Shown piece by piece: positions 46,449-58,200 of a stretch of DNA of 64,000 nucleotides (positions are counted from its first letter, which is position 1; every line of letters starts with the position of its first letter). Position numbers and translations under genes: made by a program. The notes under the pieces were generated by a model. The model worked only from the letters and a program-made list of their open reading frames with translations, had not been told where the DNA came from and ran no database searches. The stretch spans positions 7,700,501 to 7,764,500 of the forward strand of contig JASJZC010000002.1 of the NCBI GenBank assembly GCA_037178855.1. Direction: 5' to 3'. Origin of the DNA: Oscheius sp. JU75 (lineage: Eukaryota; Nematoda; Chromadorea; Rhabditida; Rhabditidae).

Positions 46449-49400
46449 CTAGTGGTTAAGCACGTCGTAGAGATTCTTAAAGTCGACGCAATCTACGTTG
46501 CAGGACCTGAGCGCGGCCGTCAGCTTGTCCTCTTTGAGCTCCTTTCTACAGCTTAGATCGTCGAAATCCATCGTCAAACCCATCAGGTTCTCCGAGCCCT
46601 TCTTGGCCAGTTGTTCTGCCTGAAACGAATTGAGTTTTTTTGAACAACATTTTTGTAACGCTTATTTGTGGCGCTAAAACTCATTTTCAGACTTTGTGAT
46701 GTTCTGCAAAGTTGTAGCCCGAAAAAAAACTACAAATTTGTAGAACATCGCAAGGCTCGAAAAGGACTTATTTGCTCAGGAAACAGCGAAAAATTCTGGA
46801 AATTTTCTGAAAAGTTGAAACTGTATCTCGGAAGTACGCAACTGCGCATTTTATTCATGGCTGACGCCAATAATGAAAGTGAAGCTTCTGTCAACTCTTT
46901 CCCGCCATTTCTCGGCTCGAAAATTTTATTCTTTTGCGATTTTTGATGTTGTGCAAAGTTGTAGATCCTGATCCAAGCTACAACTTTTCAAAACATGAAA
47001 AGACACAAAGTCGTAACGTTGCGTTTTGGTACCGAAGAGAAGCTGTAACAGGAGGGCTTGGACAGATTCTTACTATTTAAACTTTTTAACTTCCTACATT
47101 GTAAATAAAATGAAAGTGCTGTCACTTTGCAAAATCGAACAACTAAAAAGATGTGCACTCTCAAAACCCACCATAATCCGCAACGTTTGGATCAGCAGGG
47201 AGTAGATCTTGTTCGGCCTGTCATCCTCGCTGGCTGCTAAGAAGACAGGGGAGAAATCGTTCAATGATGCTCCCTTGGCCTCAGTCTTGGGAATATCCTC
47301 ATCCGGATTCGTCTCGGGAGTAGTCAACAGCAGGTTGACTATCAACTCGGCCAGCTGATCCCAAAGTTTGGGACAGTCTTCGTAGACTTCAGTATTGATG
47401 GCCCATTGGCAGTAGTTCTCGATTCCCTTGATGATGTCCGACTTTTTCTCAGGCTGCGCCAGACAGTTGTAGATGATCTTGGTGGCGATTGGTCGCAGCT
47501 GGGGACTCATCTGGAAAGAATTGTTTAGAGAAAACGGACACAAATTGGGCCACAGTTAGACAGTCACGTCGGTTGTGGCTCTATATTCAAGCCACAGACT
47601 CGACAGTTAGACAGTCACATCGGTTGTGACCTTTGTGGACATAGAGACAGTGACTTACCTTCTGAACGTAAGACTCCGTAAACCGCTGGAAGACGTCCGG
47701 AAGATCAGGACTGCCGTATTTGGTATTGTCCACGTATCCGAAGAGATCTTCAACGACCTATAAATTGCTATTTGAACATTTTTGATCATCTCCATACCTC
47801 CTTCTCTGTCGCATCTCCAGCCTGCAGCTCTTCCAAATTACTACGAATACTGTTGGCGATCTTCTTCTGCTTCTCTTCTCTCTCAGCCTTTTCGGCCTCG
47901 ATTCTCTCTTGGTCCTCTTGAGACACTACAGAGAGCTGTGAGCTGCTGTTCTTGTTGTTCAGCTTGGATCCGCCAATGTCACGAGCCGCGGCCAAGGCAG
48001 CGTCACGATCTCCCAATTGGGAGCTCTTTCGACTCTCACTGCCTTCCCGGCTTCCGCTCTGTCTCTGGATGATGGTTCTGGAGCCTGGGGCTTCGATGTT
48101 GCTGTTGGAAGTTCCTCCTCCAGCTGCTCCTGTCTTCCAGCTCTTCTTCTGGGTTCCGGCTCCACCGGTCTGAAGGATTTGCATTTAACAGGTGTGGCTG
48201 ATGCCCCGTTAGGGCTCGTAACAGGTAGATGTTGTTTTAGTCGTACTGTCACGGCAGGGGCAACGTTCCTCCAACGAAACTATCTCCAAAACTAACTCGA
48301 CTTGCAAACAACTAGTGTGCGCACACTCTAATTGCAATAATGGCTCCAAACATATAGACACGCAGAGACTTTTGGGCATTTTGAACTAGATTGCTCAGTG
48401 CCACTCTCGGTCTCTTTTCCTCTGTTTGGCATCTAATTAACTACGGGATCAATTAGCTAGTTTCATTGTCCTTGTACAACTTTTTCACTTTCAAAATCAA
48501 GCGAAAGGAATAATTAGGAGTTATGATAATTACTGTAACCTAGTTCCGAGTGATCTCTACTGTGCGTCTTTGCATCTCAGTTACCCTGGATATCTGTCTT
48601 AACTACGGAAGCAATTAACTCTCTGTCAAACTCACAATTGACATGGACATCTGTCTCGGAGCCGCATTTGTCGGCGCTAACTTGCTGGCCGTTCCAGCTG
48701 CTGCCCTCTTGTTCTGAGGATTGCTGAACCGGGAGTCAAGGGAGTTTCTTGAAGGAGGCGGCCTTCTGAGAGAGTTGCTCTGCTGTCGGACTCCTCCTCC
48801 TCCTTGTCTCCTTTCGTACTGAAATCATCACTTTCAAAATGGTTCTAGGTCATAAACTCACGGCGTCTCTCTCCTGTTGCTGCTGCTGTTGTTCCTGCTG
48901 GATATCCTGGTGGATCTCCGTGATCTTCTTGGGTCCTTGGTCAGCAACCTTCCTCGGTCTCCACTGGTTGTCCCTCAGCTCCTTGACTCCGTAAATCTTG
49001 AACTTGATCTTGGGCGAGCAGTTGGGAGCGATGCTCATGAAATGACTGAAGATCTGCTCAATGTACTGTCCGACTCCATTGAAGTCTCTGCAGTTCTCGA
49101 GAGATCGTCCGACAGCCTCCATCAGCTGGGTAGCACACTGGATGGATTCCTCATCATATGGAGGTTCCGGGAGCTTGTTGTTGGCATCTGGATGAGAGTG
49201 ACGGAGCAAGTCATAGAGACACCATTGGATGATTTTGGTAGACATAAGCTGTTGCTCGTAGAGCTGACCGATGAAGCTGGAAAAGAAAACTGGTTCTGCT
49301 CGGCCCTAACCGACGTGACTATCTAATTGTCTTGTCTGTGGCTTGAAAACAAGGTCACAACCAAGGATGGGCGATTAATCGCAGATCGCAACTAATAGCG

Positions 49401-52400
49401 CTTTTTTGAGGTGGCCGCAATCGCATTACGAAATTTTGACTAATCACATCGCAGTTTTACAGCGCGATTATTTGATTACTTTGGCAAAAATTTTTGTTTG
49501 CAGCCGTTTCTTGAAGTTTTTCGCCTGAGTATTACCTAAATCGTGGAATTTGTTATAAATTTATGGTCAAAAACTCGTGTTCGACCTCAGCGTTGGTTTC
49601 CGGAGAAAAAGTCATTTTTTAATACCGTCCTGGCTAATAATCGCCATCGCACCCGATTTTAGTAATTTCGCATTCATCCCTGGCCACAACCGACCTGACT
49701 GTCTAACTGTCTTAGTCTCTGTTACTCACTTGATGTTTCCGAATTTTCTCCTCCTGAACTTGTTGTAATCTTCTTCCCATCTGGCCAACATCTCCTTCTT
49801 CTTGTCCTCGTCCATCTCCTGGTCAATGGCTTCTTTCTGAAAGTATCTTCTTCAAACCAGTTTCAATGAAAAACTCACATCCGCATCCATGGTCTTACTG
49901 ACGAATGTGTCCTGTGATCTAGACAGGATGGCATTTCGGAAAGGTGACTGTTTGTTGTTGACCTTGAGTTCTGACTCGACCTATAAAATTGGATATTAGT
50001 CACTGGCACTATCACTGTCCTCTATATACTGTCAAAAACCGTACCTGTCTCTTACAGATCTCCGAGTAGATTGCACAGAATCTCGGCTCTTCGACAGCCT
50101 TATCAAAGATGATGTTGATGACCTGGGTCAACTGTCCCTCCGGAGCAGCAAAGTTTGGAGGGGGACCGGCTACTTGAAGAGTCAGGAACTCTCTGATCAG
50201 ATCCTCTTTGGTCGTCGGAGTAATCTTGTTGAGAAGAGACCTAACATCCTTGAGCAGCTTCTTGATTTTCGCCTCCTCCTTGTCCAAGTCGACAATCTTC
50301 TCCGCCTTCCAGGCATTATCAGCCCTGTGCTGGAGCTGTGCTCTTGGAGCTCTATCGATAGAGTTGCGAGACTTGTAGGGCTGCTTTCCGCCACCGCGAC
50401 CACCGGATCTGTGGTCTTGAGAGTGTCTTCCTCCGGCGTAGGGCTGGAAAATATAAATTAGAACCCAGTTATTCCAGTCAGTGCAAAGTTCCTGCTTAGA
50501 ATCTGGATTCATCGCGGAACATGTGCGTGCTTTGCTCCCTATAGCGCAATCGGTAAGAGGTCCGGCTGGGGTATACATGATCCGAGTTCGACTTCCGCAA
50601 CAGTCAAGCTTTTTTTTGTTTTTGTTAGAATCCTTGCTGATATTCACTTTGCGTGTCAATTAAAAAAGAATTTATAGAAATGGCTACCTTCTGCCTGTTA
50701 CCCTGCATCGAACCGCCCTTATTGTGCCACGGAGGATTAAAGTCCGTCCTCTTCTTGTTGTCAGCATTCTTCGGCATTGAATGAATGTCAATTCCATGAT
50801 TGTTCTTCAAGACATCCAGAGGGACTGGAGGCTCTGTCCTCTTGAACTCCTTTTCAATGTCCCGGATGCAGTACATGAAGCTGCGACCGTAGTAGCCGAT
50901 ATCCTCGTCACATTCCTCCTTGTTCAGCTGGAGTTCAGCCTGGAGGGCATCGAGCTCGATTTCTCTTTGACGGAGACGTTCGGCTTCTTCCTGAATACAA
51001 TATGTGAGTACTGTCCCCGTCTTCATGTCTCTCTGTCACATTTCGTCTCTGTGTCTCTCAGTCTCTCTGCCTCTGTTCCTCACCTCCTCTCGGATTCTCT
51101 GCTCCTCTTCAAGATTCGGTTCTGGGGAAACAACATCTTCCTCGTCCTCATCCCCTTCCGGAACATCCTCCACATAGTTCGAGCTGGCAGCCCCGAATCC
51201 ATCCGGAGCACCGAGCAGAGACTCCTGGTCCTCGTCCTCTCGCTGAGTGGGATCAGCTGGATGTTCGGTACTTCCCACCTCCTCCGGCTCTTCGATTTTG
51301 ACATTCTCCAGCTTGGAGGTGACTTCGGCCACAGACTCGAGAGCCACAGCCGGAACTGCTGGTTCCTCGCTCGCCTGTTTTTTGGGCTCTTCGGGGACGG
51401 AGACTACCGGTTCCGGAACAGCCTCGGGCTGTTCTGTCGGTATTGACTCTGGTTGTTCGGTGTGTGCTTCTGGTGTAGATTCCTCTTTTTTTTCTTTCGG
51501 CGCTTTCGGTTCGGATTGGGCAACTGAAAAATGAAATATTGGGACGAGGAAAGAGAGACAAGGTTACAGAGACGGACAGTGGCGATCACTCCGAACTAGG
51601 CTACAGTAATTGTCGCGACTCTTAATTGTCCCTTCCGCTTCAGTTAGAAATTCATAAAAGTTAGACAACAATACAGAACAGGTAATTAATCCCGTAGTCA
51701 ATTGGATGTCATACAGAGACAGAGACACATAGCCTTTTGCGAATTGACAAGGGCCACAGTTAGACAGTCACGTCGGTTGTAGTCCAATTTATGTAGAGAC
51801 TACTAACCTGGTGCCACAGTTTCCGTCGTTTTTTCTGTGGGTATAGTCTCTCCGACTTGTCTGGCAAAGTCCTTTAAAAAGGTGTTTTTCCTCTCCTCCA
51901 CAGCTTCTGAAGACGGAGGAGCTTTGTGGTTGCTGGTGACCGGTGCATTGTCTACTGTCGTGTTTGGAGTCGGATTGTTCGAGGGAGGTTTGGTCGTTGG
52001 GACTAGCTCGACCTCCTTCTTCGACTCCGGGTCCAGGATCAACAGCGGCTTCCGTTCTCTTTTCTGAGGCGGAGCCTGCTGTGTCCCTTGTGTCATCGCG
52101 GACATCTAAAGGTTCATGTCAGTCATCAAATGTGAAAAGTTCTAACCTCCGGCTGTTGAGGAGGCATCTGATTGGGATTCATGTAGGGTTGGTGAGGCTG
52201 ATACTGCTGAGCATAGCCCTGGCTCTGGGGGTAATATGGTCCCGGGGGGTAGTTAGGTTGTTGGCTGTAAGAACTCCGTTTAGAAAGGATCCATAGATGA
52301 ACTCACTATTGTTGGATAGGAGCATAGGCGAAAGGAGGCTGTGTTGGCGGCATGTTGGGGTTTCCCATTTCTGAAAATCAGTCATTGGAATGGACGAAAG

Positions 52401-54383
52401 AGCGTGAATGGACATGGTTGGTAGGTACAGAAAGTCAGGGAGACAGAAACTCTGCACTGTACAAAGACATTTTTGCCAAAAGTCAAGACACGAGTCGAGT
52501 TTCAACCATAGCCTGGTTATCCGAGTGACAGAGTCTGAGATCCATGCAATCACTGTCAGTGTCTCAGTTTTCATTGCAAGATAATAAGTACTACTTAATA
52601 AGGTCAAAGAACTCACGCATTGTGTAGTATCCGGGTGCCTCAGTCTTTATACTGCCACTCTGTAAGAAGAGACTGGGATTGTTCAGTGGCATTGGCGGCA
52701 CATTGGCCTGTGCTGTGAATTGTGGCTGCTGCATTGAGTGAGCTCCTCCAGGATGCATCACTCTCTCGTTCGGAGGCATGGTACTATGATCTGAAAGTTT
52801 CTGTTCAGAGAGAGAGAGAGAGAGAGACAGAGACAGATAGAAAATGACTCCTACCTGGAAACTGTCCTTTAACTCCTCCTCTGTTGAAATTTTGCATCAT
52901 GCCCTCGCTCGAATACTCGTTCGGGTAGTAGTTCTTTGGACCGCGCGGTCCGTTGGTCATCGTCTGCTGCTGTTGCTGTTCGTTTGTCATGTTCATGTGT
53001 TCTAGAAAAAAAAAACCGCGTTAAAATCGATAACAAGTTTCGCTTTTCTCACCATTTGGCTGAGCCTTCCCTCCCATGCGGGGAAAATTCTGCATGCTTC
53101 CGTCTGACGACGCCATGTTTACATTATCTGGAAGAGAGGAACTTGAAGGAAAACTGGAAGAGAACTGAATTGGGCAGGCGGAAGTTCTTTCAGCGATAAG
53201 ACAGGAAATATCTGGTACTGTATCTGACTATCCCAGTTTCTCAGGGTTACTGTCACTGTACTTTGTAACTCTGTACCTGTCTCTCTATCTGTTCGCATCG
53301 AGCCCAGTTTCTGTAGCCATATCCTTGGCCCTGCCTCTCGCACACTATCGCGATTTGTACATGTCTGCCTCTAGTACTGTCTACGTCAGGATCTGCGAGA
53401 GCTCCTATCGTTTATCTTGTCGTTGTCCTAAATACTATTCTGATTCTTGTCACATACACTGTAACTGTTACTATCTCTCTCTCTCTCTCTCTGTAAAACC
53501 AGTCTTTCTTTCTGGAACTGTCCTAGTCACTGAATGTTTCACAGCATCTGTCTCTGTCTATCTGTATTCCTGTCCATGTAAAGTTTCTGCCAGATTCATG
53601 CCTTGGCCTCTCTATCAAAATCTTCCAGTGCCTTGACTTGTCGTTGTCGTTGTATTTGAGCAATGTTACTCATTCTATATCTTTTCCTTTCTCTGCCCTG
53701 TTAGAAATCTTATTAGTCCCTATTATCGTCTGCCTTACCTTATCAGCCATAGTCATACTTCCAGTCTCTGTCTCTCACTGTCACGATTGATCCTTCAGCA
53801 CTGATGGTCAGGCATACCGTCATCACTCCAGACTCATTCTGTCACCGCCTCATTAACTGATACTGTCGCTGTCTACAGTTTTCACTATACCTGTCACTGT
53901 CACTACCTCTCTGTCAGTTCCGGTCTAGATCAGTGTCTCTCTCTCTCTGATTAAGCTATGTGGCACTGTCACTGCTCCAAACACTGTCAGTCTATTACCG
54001 GATATTTCTTATCTCATGTCATTAGTGCTGACTCACGTCCTCGTCTCTGTGAGTACACTTCTTTGTCTCCAGATACTATCTATAACCTGTGAACTGTACT
54101 GTGAACTGGACTGTATTCTTACCTCTGTCACTGATCCTGTTTCCGCACCTATGTCTTTCTCACTATCAATCTATCAGCTCCTATCTTAGTCTCTCTCTCT
54201 AGACTACAATCTCTCTAGTTCAGACCCTGTTACTATCCCTATCTTTCACACTTACTGTTCAAAGCCTCCAATTCTGTACTTTAATCTCTCCAAATCAACT
54301 TGACTTCCAAATAATTAGAAAGGAAAAAGCTGCTCACCTTGACGTGTATTCTTCCCTCCACCCCGGGGAACACCACTTGACAT
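46449..54383 (-). CDS. ifg-1: eIF4G translation initiation scaffold
   Basis: Scaffold joining cap-binding eIF4E, helicase eIF4A and eIF3/40S. Eighteen exons, about 54338-54383, 53053-53127, 52855-53001, 52617-52790, 52307-52370, 52147-52264, 51808-52105, 51084-51523, 50688-50990, 50045-50443, 49879-49980, 49730-49836, 48862-49276, 48636-48818, 47798-48169, 47659-47757, 47172-47510, 46449-46619. They join in frame to 1283 residues. N-terminal third is Gln/Pro/Met-rich, then acidic. The eIF4E-binding site is YYGRSFMYCIRDI (YxxxxMY instead of YxxxxL-phi). The MIF4G HEAT domain runs from NAWKAEKIV through FLTLQVAG, FDKAVEEPRFCAIYSEICKR, KFGNINFIGQLYEQQLMS and GQYIEQIFSHFMSIAPNCSP. The C-terminal domain has KIIYNCLAQPEKKSDIIKGI. 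Acceptor gttttttcag lies 21 nt before the ATG. Confidence 0.93.
46698..46750. repeat. Hairpin-family core H3
   Basis: GATGTTCTGCAAAGTTGTAG, 12-nt spacer, CTACAAATTTGTAGAACATC; in the last eIF4G intron. Confidence 0.8.
46946..46998. repeat. Hairpin-family core H4
   Basis: GATGTTGTGCAAAGTTGTAG, spacer, GCTACAACTTTTCAAAACAT; 200 bp from H3 in the same intron. Confidence 0.75.
47549..47629 (-). repeat. 31-bp motif, two copies
   Basis: 47549-47579 is the best full copy: GCCACAGTTAGACAGTCACG, then TCGGTTGTGGC. The second, 47603-47629, is 24 bp away. Both lie in an eIF4G intron. Confidence 0.78.
48180..48385 (-). repeat. Dispersed repeat R1, copy E
   Basis: Minus strand starts TCTAGTTCAAAATGCCC, has GTGTGCGCACACTAG and ends with GCCCTAACGGGGC stem-loop and CACCTGTT. 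Sits in the eIF4G intron 48170-48635, at the place corresponding to R1 copies A/B in the duplicate. Confidence 0.75.
49303..49331 (+). repeat. 31-bp motif copy
   Basis: GCCCTAACCGACGTGACTAT, then CTAATTGT, in an eIF4G intron. Confidence 0.65.
49683..49711 (+). repeat. 31-bp motif copy
   Basis: GCCACAACCGACCTGACTGT, then CTAACTGT, just before exon 49730; the duplicate at 12782 keeps it. Confidence 0.72.
50541..50620 (+). repeat. tRNA-like sequence with T-run end
   Basis: TAGCGCAATCGGTAAGAG fits the A-box consensus exactly, GAGTTCGACTTCC fits the B box, and an eight-T run follows about 20 nt later as a Pol III terminator would. The anticodon arm is not credible. In an eIF4G intron. Confidence 0.42.
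51752..51782 (-). repeat. 31-bp motif copy
   Basis: Plus strand GCCACAGTTAGACAGTCACG, then TCGGTTGTAG, in an eIF4G intron. Confidence 0.72.
52809..52829 (+). repeat. (GA)n microsatellite in eIF4G intron
   Basis: Short pure GA run followed by GACAGAGACAG. Confidence 0.75.
53128..54337. repeat. Degenerate CTGTCTCTGTCACT tract, eIF4G intron 1
   Basis: The 1.2-kb first intron is largely built of CTGTC, TCTCTGT and CACTGTC words on the plus strand without a fixed period. No coding sequence seen. Confidence 0.55.
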
Positions 54384-55256
54384 AATCAGAAGTTTGAGGA
54401 CTACTGAAAAAACAATCAGATCAATGAAATCAATAAAGGAATCCAAGAGTCAACAATGACAAGTGGACCATTTTATCAATGTTTTGCCTCCAGGATCGGG
54501 ATTACGAAATCGGGCGGCTGGCGATTCGAAATTCTCGACAAAAGATCAATGGTTCGGGTGATGAGTAACATGAAAAATGAACAAAAGAGGCTGGAGACTG
54601 TTGGAAAAGGCAGGAAAATGGAATATAGTAGGAAAAACAACGGTAAAATGTGATCAATACTCAACGTCCTAAATTTGTCTGGGCTAGGGGCAGGCTGGGG
54701 CTATGAGTCACGACGCGATACTGGGCAGTCCTTTAAGTCCCGGACCGGCTCTTTGTTGTTTTTCTGGCCCTTTACAGTCTTTTTAGTAAGAGAAATTAAG
54801 AGAAGTAGAGAAATTGGCAAGATCACCGGTTTGAGTCACTGGGAAACTGAAGTTTATTGAGGGATTCTTTATTTAAACATTGTATTACATCATTCTTCAC
54901 GTTTTAGAGCAATTTTTGGGAGGAACTAATCAGAAAAAATGCAAAATCCATAAAAGAAAAAAAGAATTGACGAGTTTCCTAGATTTGAAATAAAGGATTT
55001 TGCCGCGACGATATTGAAAGAATTTGTGCGAGGATACAAATAGTTAGAAATTGCATTTCCTAACTTCTTCTGCTTTTTTTTCTACTTGCCGTGTTATTGT
55101 TAGGTGATTTTTTTGGAATAAACTAATGCTATAGCAGACCTTGGTACCTCAAAAGACTTTGCAACAAAATTTTGATGTCAAAATACACTTTGGAGGTCAA
55201 AATTTTCAAAATTTTTCAACTTTTCCATAACTTCATTGCTAATACATAATTTTCAG
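54384..55256. other. Divergent promoter region
   Basis: AT-rich flank between eIF4G (-) and the RING-CH gene (+); no gene seen. Confidence 0.45.
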
Positions 55257-58200
55257 ATGATTCTCGAGCTTCTAGAAGTCGTCAGTGTTCTCGGGGACCG
55301 CGGCGCGGAAATCCTCTGCAAATTCTGCTATGGAGACGAGGAGCTAACCGGCTGGTTGCGTCCATGCAAGTGCTCCGGTACTCTAAAGGTTTTTGACAGA
55401 TTATCATGGTAATTTTACAATATCAGTGGGTTCACAAGAGCTGTTTTGACCTGTGGATGAAGAAGGCGCCAGCTGAGCAGCAGGACAAGTGTCAGACCTG
55501 CAGGTAGGACCCGTTTTTGATAACTTATCACCGTATTTCGATACCGGGATGCTGAAAAAAGTAGTGTGGCTGTTTTTCAGGCACATGTACGACAAACACT
55601 GGGTCCTAAAATCGTGCAGGGACTGGTCACTGCCTCCAATTAGAGTGAGTCTATCCCTAGCTGTCTTTTTTTTTTCTAGAAAAATTGCCTCATAAGCCTG
55701 CTCATACTGTTTTCATCGCTTGTCCAAGGATTTAAAGCAATCTTTCGAGCTCAGAGTATATAACAAGACAAAGGAAGAACTGTCAGACTATCTGATTTAG
55801 ATCATTTTTTTCTGCAAATACCGTTTCCTTGTCTGTACTGCTAGATGTTAGATGTTTTTTACCCTCTGGTCTCCAAAAATAGAAGTTTGACTGGCAAAAA
55901 TGATGTCTGGGAAATAAGGGACTTTTAAAAACCTTCCCAACAAGTTTTACCCAAAAATTACCAATTTTCACTATTCCAGTTGCGCGGAATCGCTCTCTTC
56001 GAGGTCGTCCTAGACGCCTACTCCACCTTCAAGTTCTTCCGCGGTTTCCTGCTCTGGTGGAGAGGTCAAAGGTTCCTCTTTGTTCCCTCCATTTTCACTA
56101 TATTTTCTTCTAGAAACATCCTGTTCCAAGTCTTGCACTTAATCTTCTGGCGTGCCTTCATCGCCACAAATAGACGTCTCGGGTACTACCGCGGTCTCAT
56201 CTACCTCGCCCTCACTTCCATCTTCGAGATTCAAATCAAGGACTACGATCCCGATGCCAAGTAGGTTTAAAGCGTGTATTATTATTGTTTGTACATTTGA
56301 AGAAGAGTTTATGTTTATAAAAATACCCGGTTTCTATTAGAAGGAGAGAGAGGTTAAAAGGTTCAACAATATGATACAGATTCGAGATAACGGGATTCAG
56401 GACTTATCAAAAAAGAAAGACTACCTAAGGGGTTGGCATTGGGAAGACTAAGAGATTCGGGATAGAGAGAGAGAGGAAGAGGGAACAGAATACTGTAATT
56501 TCAAGGCTTCTTAGAGGTTCTTGTAGTTCACGACATTGACGTTGCAAGCCTGCAGGGCTTCGTCCAACTTCCACTAGTCGTGAGTGTGTCGACTTCGAAA
56601 CGGAGACCCAGGAGCTGTTCTTCGTCGCCTGAAGGCAACTGCTCGACCTGAAAAATCACGATTAAAAATTGTCTGCATGTTGGAATTTAGGGGCTTCCGG
56701 AAGTTTCAGCCCATCAAAGTTTTAACGAAAATGTGGTGTATTGGTAAGAGGCTCCACGAGCCACACGACCCGGGTTCGACTCTTATGGATGACAAACGTT
56801 TTGAGCAGGCTGTATTGGTTCCGGAAGTGATAAGTTGATAGGTTTGCTAGAACGTTAGCCCGAACTGGCAATTTTGTAACAATTAAATGGCAAGGAAATT
56901 TTTCGCAAGGTGCGCGTAGCATTCTGCGAGCTTCTGCCATCCAGAGCTGCCTTGAATGGCGCCAAATTCGGACAAGGAGACGGCTGTGCTGCTGGTCGTC
57001 GTGGCAGCTGGATCCTCCTTCTTGTTTTGGACAGTTTGTTCCTCGTACTGGAGCAGTTTGGATCACGAGACTCTGATCCGTCCACAGCTTATGAAAATCT
57101 TCGGAGAGACTCTCGTCGACGGCCTTCTTGCAATAGTCCTCGATTCCGCGAACAGTACACAAGGCGTGTCCGGAAAGGGGTTCAGCTTCTCGAAGACCTT
57201 TGACTTCACAGGTTTAGGTTTCTTGACAGCGATTGCTGGCTCGATTGGCTTCTTGACGACCTTCTCCTCCCAACAGGCTTGGACTTCTCGACGACCTCCG
57301 ACACGTTAGATTGCCTTGGAATTAGGCAGGCTCTTCTGGAAGGTCACCGAGGTCTCTCCCCGTTGTTCATCACGGTTCGGACCAAGCAATCTTTAGTCTA
57401 ATGCCTAGGATTGGTGCCGTTAATCAGGCAGAGTCTTACAGAGAGTAAAAGCAGTTAAAGCTCAGTCCATACCATACTTTTTTGATATCTTTGCAAAAGT
57501 ACATGAAGTCCCGGTCATAGTTCTTGACTCCGAGCTGCTTCTTCTCGATGTCGTCCAGCTTCTGGAGGGCGCAAGAAATGCTTCGAGTCCTTCCCGAGAC
57601 CGGTTTTCCCTCAATTCTCTCGATAAGACCAAGTTTGGGCTTCCTGGCAACAACTTCTGGCTGGATGGGCATCGTGGCAACGAAGAAGATTTGGGCTTCT
57701 CGGCGACCTTCTCCATCTGGACAGACTTTTGGGCTTCCCGGCCACCATTTTTTTCTCGATGGGCTTCTCCGGAACGGGCACAGGCTTCTTGGTCATTTTC
57801 CTGCATTATAGACTTCGCAGGAACGGGATTGGGCTTCTCGACAACCTTCTCCGGCTTGATTCTCCAGATGCGGTTTAAGCAATGTGGCCTTCTTCGGGTG
57901 GACAGGAACAGATTTGGGCTTCTTGATCACCGTCTCCTGCTCGGATACAACTGAAAACATAGAAACGTTGACGCAAAATGGAAGCTTGGGTCTTGGGTAC
58001 CTGGAACAACGGTAGCAAACTTTGTGATCATCTCTTCAATCTTCATCCTCATCACTTCGCGAACGCTCGATGATTCTCATCGACAATCCCCACTGGATAA
58101 CACAGTATTTAAATTTCTTCCTGGCTTTTTTATGCTGAACACGTGGATATTTCAATTATTGGTGCTCTGCAAAGATGTAGAGCAGAATAAAGGCTACAAC

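Noticed and set aside
47786..48295. Open frames on the plus strand opposite eIF4G exons
   Set aside because: Shadows of the real minus-strand exon 47798-48169, whose phase and splice sites join its neighbours.
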